From positions 1 through 34,103 of the forward strand of contig VGHJ01000031.1 in the NCBI GenBank assembly GCA_016868295.1: a stretch of 34,103 bases of DNA. Reading direction: 5' to 3'. Positions 28,552 through 34,103 of this stretch are shown here, piece by piece. Source of the DNA: Betaproteobacteria bacterium. GTDB lineage: Bacteria > Pseudomonadota > Gammaproteobacteria > Burkholderiales > Rhodocyclaceae. A program made the translations under genes and the position numbers. Under the pieces are notes generated by a model. The model was not told the DNA's origin. It saw nothing but the letters and a program-made list of their open reading frames with translations, and did no database searches. Positions within the stretch are counted from its first letter, which is position 1; each line of letters begins with the position of its first letter.

Positions 28552-28896
28552 ATGATCGTCGCCGACCACAAGGACAAACTCGTTACCGTCGCCGTGTATG
28601 GCGAATTCACCCTCGCCGACTACAGGGAGTTCGAGGAGCTGGTTAACTTCAAGGTGAAGTTCGAGGGGCCGGTCAGCCTGCTGTTCGATCTGCGCCAGAT
28701 GGCGGATTTCACCCTCGACATGGCGTGGGAGGAAATCAAATTCGCGCGCGCCCACAGCCACGACTTCGTCAGGATCGCCGTGCTGACCGACTCGCAATGG
28801 GTGACCTGGAGCGCCTGGCTGTCGCAGGCCTTCGTCGATGCCGACATCGAGGTCTTCGACGACGAGCAGGAAGCGCGCGACTGGCTGCAGGCATGA
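28552..28896 (+). CDS. SpoIIAA-like/STAS-fold protein
   Basis: A 114-residue protein of the SpoIIAA-like (DUF3478) type. An alternating strand-helix pattern includes LVTVAVYGEFTLADYREFEE, VSLLFDLRQMADFT, IAVLTDSQWVTWSAW and a final EVFDDEQEARDWLQ. The family is proposed to bind lipids or partner proteins; the role is unknown. Its stop overlaps the sulfurtransferase ATG, so the two are coupled. Confidence 0.88.
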   Translation: MIVADHKDKLVTVAVYGEFTLADYREFEELVNFKVKFEGPVSLLFDLRQMADFTLDMAWEEIKFARAHSHDFVRIAVLTDSQWVTWSAWLSQAFVDADIEVFDDEQEARDWLQA

Positions 28897-29744
28897 AGAC
28901 GTTTTCCACGCTGGTCGGCGCCGCCGACCTGGCGCACCACCTGCACGATGCGCGCTGGCGCGTCTTCGACTGTTCGTTCGACCTGGTGAAGACACATGCC
29001 GGGGAGCTCGCCTACCGCGAGGTACACATCCCGGGGGCGGTCTATGCCCACCTCGAGCGCGACCTCTCCGGGCCGATCACCGGCAGGACCGGCCGCCATC
29101 CGCTGCCCGATCCGGCGCGCTTCGCCGCCCGCTTGAGCGAGTGGGGCGTCGGCAACGACACCCAGGTGGTGGTCTACGACGACGCCGGCGGGACTTACGC
29201 CGTGCGCATGTGGTGGATGCTGCGCTGGCTCGGCCACGACGCCGTGGCCCTGCTCGACGGCGGCATCAACGCCTGGGAAGCCGCCGGCTTCGAGACGACC
29301 GACGCCGAGTCGAAGCATCCGCATGCCGTATTCGTGCCGCGCTTGCGGCCGGAACTGGCGGTCGACGCGGGCTTCGTTGAAAGTCAGTCCGCACGGGACG
29401 GCATTCGCCTGCTCGATGCGCGCAACCCGCAGCGCTTCCGCGGCGAGAACGAGACGCTCGACCCCGTCGCCGGCCATATTCCCGGGGCGGTGAACCGCTT
29501 CTTCAAGGACAACCTGCTGCCCGACGGGCGCTTCAAGCCGGCCGAGCAACTGCGCGGAGAATACGAGGCGCTGCTGGCGGGGCGCGGCGTGGCCGAGACA
29601 GTGCACTCCTGCGGATCGGGCGTGACGGCCTGCCACAACCTGCTGGCGATGGAGGTGGCAGGGCTTTCCGGCTCGCGGCTCTATCCCGGTTCCTGGAGCG
29701 AGTGGTGCGCCGATCCGGCGCGGCCGGTGGCGACCGGCGCCTGA
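28893..29744 (+). CDS. sseA: Thiosulfate/3-mercaptopyruvate sulfurtransferase
   Basis: A two-rhodanese-domain protein of 283 residues. The N-terminal inactive domain contains VVYDDAGGTYAVRMWWMLRW. The C-terminal domain carries the catalytic loop CGSGVTAC with C240 as the persulfide carrier. The CGSGVTA loop is typical of mercaptopyruvate sulfurtransferases, so that activity is favoured. ATG 28893 overlaps the previous stop. A motif copy (29380-29402) lies at the interdomain region (FVESQSARDG). Confidence 0.93.
   Translation: MKTFSTLVGAADLAHHLHDARWRVFDCSFDLVKTHAGELAYREVHIPGAVYAHLERDLSGPITGRTGRHPLPDPARFAARLSEWGVGNDTQVVVYDDAGGTYAVRMWWMLRWLGHDAVALLDGGINAWEAAGFETTDAESKHPHAVFVPRLRPELAVDAGFVESQSARDGIRLLDARNPQRFRGENETLDPVAGHIPGAVNRFFKDNLLPDGRFKPAEQLRGEYEALLAGRGVAETVHSCGSGVTACHNLLAMEVAGLSGSRLYPGSWSEWCADPARPVATGA
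29380..29402 (+). repeat. Dispersed bipartite motif, copy 6
   Basis: AAAGTCAGT, nine bases, then ACGGC, sense to sseA and read as ESQ across the left half, as in leuA. Confidence 0.75.
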
Positions 29745-29766
29745 GACCCTGCCGATCGGCGCGAGC

Positions 29767-30120
29767 ATGCTGGCCGATCTCCTCCTACTCGTTCACTTCT
29801 GCATCGCCGGCTTCATTACGGCCGGTTTCGTGCTGATTCCGCTCGGTGCCGCGCTGGGCTGGGGCTGGGTGCGGCATCGTCGCCTGCGCCTGCTGCACGC
29901 CGGCGCGATCGTCTTCGTCGCCCTCGAGACGCTGGCCGGCTTCGCCTGCCCGCTGACGGTGTGGGAGGCCGCCTTGCGCGGCGGCACGGTCGGCGAGACG
30001 GGCTTCATCGGCCGGCTGCTCTACTGGGATTTCCCGCCCGTGGTGTTCACGGTGGTTTACGTCGGCCTTGCTTTGCTGGCGCTGGTGCTTTGGCGCCGGG
30101 TTCCGCCTCAGAAACCGTGA
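29767..30120 (+). CDS. DUF2784 family membrane protein
   Basis: A 117-residue protein with four hydrophobic helices. MLADLLLLVHFCIAGFITAG, ETLAGFACPLTVWEAALR and WDFPPVVFTVVYVGLALL match the DUF2784 pattern, with CPLTVWE as the conserved core. The function is unknown. The 3' end overlaps the convergent queG by 13 bases. Confidence 0.9.
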   Translation: MLADLLLLVHFCIAGFITAGFVLIPLGAALGWGWVRHRRLRLLHAGAIVFVALETLAGFACPLTVWEAALRGGTVGETGFIGRLLYWDFPPVVFTVVYVGLALLALVLWRRVPPQKP

Positions 30121-31181
30121 CGCGCCAGCGCCCAGGCAACGTGCTCGCGCACGAGTTCCGCGGGGTGGTCGCGGCGTGATTGCAGCGCAGCGACGACCTC
30201 GGGCAAGGTCGGCGCATTGCCCAGCGCAACGGCGAGATTGCGCAGCCAGCGTTCATGGCCGATGCGGTGGATGGCGCTGCCGGCCAGGCGCGCCTTGAAT
30301 TCCTCTGCGGTCCACGCGAACAGCCCGACCAGGCTCGCCGCATCGAGTCCATGGCGCACGGAAAAGTCAGTCTCCACGGTACGGCGCGCGAAGCGGTTCC
30401 ACGGGCAGGCGAGCTGGCAGTCGTCGCAGCCGTAGATGCGGTTGCCCACGAGCGGCCGCAACTCGACGGGAATCGCTCCCTTCAGCTCGATGGTGATATA
30501 GGAGATGCAGCGCCGCGCGTCCACCGTGTAGGGCGCGACGATGGCCTGCGTCGGGCAGATGTCGAGGCAGGCGCGGCAGTTGCCACAGTGATTCTCCTGC
30601 GGACGGTCGGGCGGCAACGGCAACTCGGCGTAGATCTCGCCAAGAAAAAAATACGAGCCGGCCTCGCGATGGATGAGCAGGGTGTGCTTGCCGCGCCAGC
30701 CGAGGCCGCTTTTTTCCGCGAGGGGAACTTCCATCACCGGGGCGGAATCGGTGAACACGCGGTGGCCGAAGGGGCCGATCTCGGCTTCGATGCGCGCCGC
30801 CAGCTTTTGCAGCCGCGCGCGCAACAGCTTGTGGTAGTCGCGGCCGAGGGCATAGCGCGAGACGGCGGCGCGCGTGCCGTCGGCCAGCACGTCTTCCATC
30901 GGCGCCGCCTCCGGCAGGTAGTTCATGCGCGCGGAGATGACGCTGGCGGTGCCGGGCACCAGCTCCGCCGGGCGCGAGCGTTTCGTGCCGTGGCTTGCCA
31001 TATAATCCATCTCGCCCTGGTAACCGGCGGCGAGCCAGGCCTGCAGTTCGGCTTCAGCCGCCTCGAGCGACGTGTCGGCGAAGCCGATCGCATCGAAACC
31101 GAGATCCCGTCCCCACTGTCTGATCTGCGTGGCGAGTTCAACCCAATCGATGGAGCGCGCGTTGTGCATCCTGAGGATCAT
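30108..31181 (-). CDS. queG: Epoxyqueuosine reductase
   Basis: A 357-residue cobalamin- and iron-sulfur-dependent enzyme that reduces epoxyqueuosine to queuosine in tRNA. Two 4Fe-4S clusters are supported by C199, C202, C205, C209 and C225, C252, C255, C259 (HCGNCRACLDICP and GCDDCQLACP). The catalytic Asp is D145 in FTDSAPVMEVPLAEKSGLGW. The C-terminal HEAT-like segment is present. The start is ATG 31181, or ATG 31169 four codons later. Either choice overlaps the 5' end of the divergent tsaE. Confidence 0.96.
   Translation of the reverse strand: MILRMHNARSIDWVELATQIRQWGRDLGFDAIGFADTSLEAAEAELQAWLAAGYQGEMDYMASHGTKRSRPAELVPGTASVISARMNYLPEAAPMEDVLADGTRAAVSRYALGRDYHKLLRARLQKLAARIEAEIGPFGHRVFTDSAPVMEVPLAEKSGLGWRGKHTLLIHREAGSYFFLGEIYAELPLPPDRPQENHCGNCRACLDICPTQAIVAPYTVDARRCISYITIELKGAIPVELRPLVGNRIYGCDDCQLACPWNRFARRTVETDFSVRHGLDAASLVGLFAWTAEEFKARLAGSAIHRIGHERWLRNLAVALGNAPTLPEVVAALQSRRDHPAELVREHVAWALARHGF
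30363..30385 (+). repeat. Dispersed bipartite motif, copy 7
   Basis: AAAGTCAGT, nine bases, then ACGGC, antisense in queG, read there as TDFS across the left half. Confidence 0.75.
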
Positions 31182-31649
31182 AGCCTGACCCTGCCCGATG
31201 AAGCGGCCACGCTGGCGCTGGGCGCCCGTCTGGCGCCGGCCCTGGCGCCGGGGCTGGTGATCTGGCTCGAGGGCGACCTCGGCAGCGGCAAGACGACCCT
31301 CGTGCGCGGGGTGTTGCGCGGCCTGGGTTGGCTGGGAAATGTGAAAAGTCCGACCTTTACTCTGGTTGAACTTTATGCTATTTCTAGTTTAAACTTGCAT
31401 CACTTTGATTTTTATAGATTCAGCCAGCCGGAAGAATATCTGGATGCAGGCTTGGACGAATACTTTCAGGGCGGGGCGGTCTGCCTCGTCGAATGGCCCG
31501 ACAAGGCGGGGCGCTACCTCGCCCCGGCCGACCTGCGCATTCAACTCTCGATCGACGGCGCCGGACGCCGCGCTGCATTCATTCCGCTCACCGATGCGGG
31601 GCGCGCATGCCTGAATCGCCTTCGCATTTCCGGCGCCGCGACTTCCTGA
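31164..31649 (+). CDS. tsaE: tRNA threonylcarbamoyladenosine biosynthesis ATPase
   Basis: A 161-residue P-loop ATPase that works with TsaB and TsaD in t6A37 formation. The Walker A is GDLGSGKTT, followed by KSPTFTLVE, then HHFDFYRF and the C-terminal VEWPDKAG. The start is inferred as GTG 31164 (VHPEDHSLTLPDEAATLALG), with GGAG eight bases upstream; no ATG is available in frame. The segment around 31355-31440 is markedly AT-rich with codons (TTA, AGA, ATT, TCT) rare in this window. The last 43 bases overlap amiC. Confidence 0.95.
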   Translation: MHPEDHSLTLPDEAATLALGARLAPALAPGLVIWLEGDLGSGKTTLVRGVLRGLGWLGNVKSPTFTLVELYAISSLNLHHFDFYRFSQPEEYLDAGLDEYFQGGAVCLVEWPDKAGRYLAPADLRIQLSIDGAGRRAAFIPLTDAGRACLNRLRISGAATS

Positions 31650-32860
31650 AAGCCGCCGGCGCCACTCTGGCGCTGCTGGTCAGCCCGGTGGGACAGGCCG
31701 CCACCAGCGTGCTTGCCGTGCGCGTCTGGCCGGCACGCGACTACACGCGCGTGACGCTCGAATACCGCGAGCCGATCGCCTTCACGCACCAGGTCGTGAA
31801 GAATCCCGAGCGGCTGGTGGTCGACCTCGAGGGCGTCGAGTTCAACAGCGTGCTCTCGAGCCTGCCGGGCAAGATCTCCGAGACCGATCCCTACATCAAG
31901 CTGATCCGCGCCGGGCGCAACCGGCCGGGCGTGGTGCGGCTGGTGATCGAACTGAAGGCCGAGATACAGCCGCAGGTGTTCATGCTGAAACCCGTCGGCG
32001 AGTACGGACACCGGCTGGTGCTCGATCTCTATCCGACCGTGGCGGACGACCCGCTGCTCGCGCTGCTGGAGAAGCTCGAGACGCAGCCGGAGAAAGTGCC
32101 GGCGAGGGAAGTCGGCAAGGAGCCGCGCCAGCCCGAGATCACGCGCATGGTCACCATCGTGCTCGACCCCGGCCACGGCGGCGAGGACCCGGGCGCCATC
32201 GGCCGCGGCGGCACCTACGAGAAGAACGTCACCCTGCAGGTGGCGCGGCGCCTGAAGGCAAAGATCGATGCCGAACCGAACATGCGCTCCGTGCTGACGC
32301 GCGACGGCGACTTCTTCATTCCGCTGCAGAGCCGCGTGCACAAGGCGCGCCGCGTGCAGGCCGACCTCTTCGTTTCGGTGCATGCCGACGCCTTCATCAA
32401 GCCGACGGCGCGCGGCTCCTCGGTCTTCGTGCTCTCGGAGAACGGCGCCTCGAGCTCGGCGGCGCGCTGGCTGGCGCAGCGCGAGAACGCCGCCGACCTG
32501 ATCGGCGGCGTGAATCTCGACCACAAGGATCCGCACCTGGCGCGCACCCTGCTGGACCTCTCGCAGACGGCCACGATCAACGACAGCCTCAAGCTGGGCA
32601 AGGCGGTGCTGGGCGAGCTGGGCGGCATCAACACCCTGCACAAGCCGCATGTCGAGCAGGCCGGCTTCGCCGTGCTGAAGGCGCCGGACATCCCCTCCAT
32701 CCTCGTCGAGACCGCCTTCATCAGCAATCCGGAGGAGGAGAAGCGGCTCACCGACGAGGCCTACCAGGAGAAGATGGCCGAGGCCATCCTCAGGGGCATC
32801 AAGGGCTACTTCGCGAAAAATCCCCCTCTGGCGAAGTCCAGGCTGGTGCGCCTGGACTGA
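31607..32860 (+). CDS. amiC: N-acetylmuramoyl-L-alanine amidase, AmiC type
   Basis: A 417-residue periplasmic zinc amidase that cleaves septal peptidoglycan. It has a Tat signal peptide (RRRDFLKAAGATLALLVSP), an AMIN targeting domain (about residues 35-145) and an Amidase_3 catalytic domain (180-405). Zinc ligands are H190 (LDPGHGGEDPG), E205 (YEKNVTL) and H259 (SVHADAF), with catalytic E369 (VETAFISNP). The activating-helix region is present between 280 and 345. ATG 31607 lies within tsaE. It is the usual tsaE-amiC pair, though mutL does not follow. Confidence 0.95.
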   Translation: MPESPSHFRRRDFLKAAGATLALLVSPVGQAATSVLAVRVWPARDYTRVTLEYREPIAFTHQVVKNPERLVVDLEGVEFNSVLSSLPGKISETDPYIKLIRAGRNRPGVVRLVIELKAEIQPQVFMLKPVGEYGHRLVLDLYPTVADDPLLALLEKLETQPEKVPAREVGKEPRQPEITRMVTIVLDPGHGGEDPGAIGRGGTYEKNVTLQVARRLKAKIDAEPNMRSVLTRDGDFFIPLQSRVHKARRVQADLFVSVHADAFIKPTARGSSVFVLSENGASSSAARWLAQRENAADLIGGVNLDHKDPHLARTLLDLSQTATINDSLKLGKAVLGELGGINTLHKPHVEQAGFAVLKAPDIPSILVETAFISNPEEEKRLTDEAYQEKMAEAILRGIKGYFAKNPPLAKSRLVRLD

Positions 32861-32866
32861 TATAAT
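32858..32866 (+). promoter_or_regulatory. Extended -10 promoter of ribF-ileS
   Basis: TGATATAAT, with the TGA being the amiC stop codon. The -10 is a perfect consensus, 31 bases before the ribF GTG. The -35 is poor, as is common for extended -10 promoters. Confidence 0.6.
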
Positions 32867-32897
32867 TCGTCGTTTCCCGGCAAACAGTTACGTCACC

Positions 32898-33848
32898 GTG
32901 CAGGTCTTTCGAGGCATTCCCGCCCGTGCCCCTCATTCGACCGTGCTCACCATCGGCAACTTCGATGGCGTGCATCGCGGCCATCGCGCGCTGCTGGCGA
33001 AGCTGACCGCGCTGGCCAAGCAGGCCGGCCTGCCGGCGGCGGTGATGACCTTCGAGCCGAATCCGCGCGAGTTCTTCGCGCCGCAGTCGGCGCCGGCGCG
33101 CCTGGCCAGCCTGCGCGAGAAGCTGCAACTCCTGGCCGAATGCGGCGTCGACCAGGCTTATGTCTGCGCCTTCAACAAGCGCTTCGCGGCACTCTCCGCC
33201 GATGCCTTCGTCGAGCGCATCGTGTCAGGCCTCGGCGTGCGCCACCTGATGATCGGCGACGATTTCCGCTTCGGCAAGGGCCGCACGGGCGACTTCGCTC
33301 TGCTGCAGCAGGCGGGAAGGGAACACGGCTTCGGCGTCGAGGCGATGGAGACCCTGGTGCACGAGGGCGAGCGCGTCTCCAGTTCGGCGGTGCGTGAGGC
33401 GCTCGACGCCGGCGATCTGGAGCATGCCGAGCGCCTGCTCGGCCGCCCCTACTGCATTTCCGGCCGCGTCATCCACGGCGAGAAGCTCGGCCGCAGGATC
33501 GGCTATGCCACGGCCAACATCCAGCTGAAGCGCCTGAGGGCGCCGCTCTCCGGCATCTTTGTCGTGACGGTGGACGGCATCGCCGGGCGCCCGCTGGAGG
33601 GCGTGGCCAGCCTCGGCGTGCGGCCGACGGTGAGCTCCTCCGGCAAGCCGGCGCTGGAGGTGTACATTTTCGATTTCGAAGGCGATCTTTATCGCGCTCA
33701 CCTGCGGGTGAACTTCCTGCACAAGCTGCGCGACGAGGCGAAATTCGATTCATTGGAGGCATTGCAGGCGCAGATTGCGCGCGACGTGACGGATGCGAAG
33801 GCGCATCACACCCTGCTGCGCGCACAGATGGCGGAACAACATGGCTGA
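32898..33848 (+). CDS. ribF: Bifunctional riboflavin kinase/FAD synthetase
   Basis: A 316-residue protein. The N-terminal FMN adenylyltransferase domain ([33 protein letters not shown]) is followed by the C-terminal flavokinase domain ([44 protein letters not shown]). It makes FMN and FAD from riboflavin. It starts at GTG 32898. Its stop overlaps ileS by eight bases, the usual ribF-ileS arrangement. Confidence 0.97.
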   Translation: MQVFRGIPARAPHSTVLTIGNFDGVHRGHRALLAKLTALAKQAGLPAAVMTFEPNPREFFAPQSAPARLASLREKLQLLAECGVDQAYVCAFNKRFAALSADAFVERIVSGLGVRHLMIGDDFRFGKGRTGDFALLQQAGREHGFGVEAMETLVHEGERVSSSAVREALDAGDLEHAERLLGRPYCISGRVIHGEKLGRRIGYATANIQLKRLRAPLSGIFVVTVDGIAGRPLEGVASLGVRPTVSSSGKPALEVYIFDFEGDLYRAHLRVNFLHKLRDEAKFDSLEALQAQIARDVTDAKAHHTLLRAQMAEQHG

Positions 33849-34103
33849 CTACCGGAAAACCCTCAACCTTCCCGACACGCCCTTCCCGATGAAGGGCGAT
33901 CTCGCCAAACGCGAGCCGCAATGGGTCGCCGACTGGCAGAGCCGCAGGCTCTACCAGAAGATCCGCCAGGCGTCCGCCGGGCGGCCGCGCTTCGTGTTGC
34001 ACGACGGTCCGCCGTACGCGAACGGCGACATCCACATCGGCCATGCCGTCAACAAGATCCTCAAGGACATCATCGTCCGCTCGAAGACGCTGGCCGGCTT
34101 CGA
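33841..34103 (+). CDS. ileS: Isoleucyl-tRNA synthetase (N-terminal part only)
   Basis: The first 87 codons run off the right edge. [20 protein letters not shown] and [20 protein letters not shown], with HIGH at the class I catalytic site, identify bacterial IleRS. It starts at ATG 33841 inside the ribF end. Confidence 0.97.
   Translation, partial: MADYRKTLNLPDTPFPMKGDLAKREPQWVADWQSRRLYQKIRQASAGRPRFVLHDGPPYANGDIHIGHAVNKILKDIIVRSKTLAGF

Overview
The window reads as a chromosomal housekeeping segment of a GC-rich betaproteobacterium, most likely in or near the Rhodocyclales. This is inferred from gene order and protein character, since there is no rRNA to anchor it. Supporting neighbourhoods are a sigma factor-DUF3619-DUF3106-RDD cluster beside ilvBHC-psd-pssA-leuA, a Rieske-xseB-ispA-dxs-folE2 block, queG/tsaE/amiC, and ribF-ileS. 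I see no tRNA, rRNA, CRISPR array, insertion sequence or prophage gene.

Layout. 1-6.3 kb, leftward: an MFS exporter cut by the window edge, valS, a small unknown gene, holC and pepA. 6.35-8.5 kb, rightward: lptF-lptG (LPS export). 8.5-10.6 kb, leftward: a sigma-70-family factor followed by DUF3619, DUF3106 and RDD proteins. 10.6-17.2 kb, rightward: branched-chain amino acid synthesis (ilvB, ilvH, ilvC, leuA) interleaved with phosphatidylethanolamine synthesis (psd, pssA). A 28-codon leucine-rich ORF with its own promoter sits just before leuA. 17.2-17.9 kb: a decayed response-regulator gene. 17.9-20.2 kb: a YihY-like membrane protein facing an unnamed 504-residue PilZ-like protein. 20.35-22.5 kb: rpsP-rimM-trmD-rplS, closed by a strong terminator. 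22.5-26.45 kb, leftward: xseB-ispA-dxs and folE2. 26.56-30.1 kb, rightward: a Rieske oxygenase, an EamA transporter, a SpoIIAA-like protein, a sulfurtransferase and a DUF2784 protein. 30.1-34.1 kb: queG (leftward), then tsaE-amiC and ribF-ileS (rightward).

The most unusual signal crosses gene boundaries. A 23-bp bipartite motif, A(A/T)AGTC(A/G)GT-N9-(A/T)CGGC, occurs seven times on both strands, mostly inside unrelated genes and in different reading frames. This suggests a DNA-level signal such as an uptake sequence, a protein-binding site or a modification target. A second candidate system is the sigma/DUF3619/DUF3106 set. It has the architecture of a sigma factor, a one-pass membrane anti-sigma and a periplasmic sensor, as in CnrYXH-type systems. 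Other oddities are a palindromic tandem repeat inserted in frame in valS, a perfect 66-bp in-frame duplication in ispA, an AT-rich rare-codon island in tsaE, a probable CTG start for the sigma factor, and divergent genes whose 5' ends overlap (queG/tsaE).
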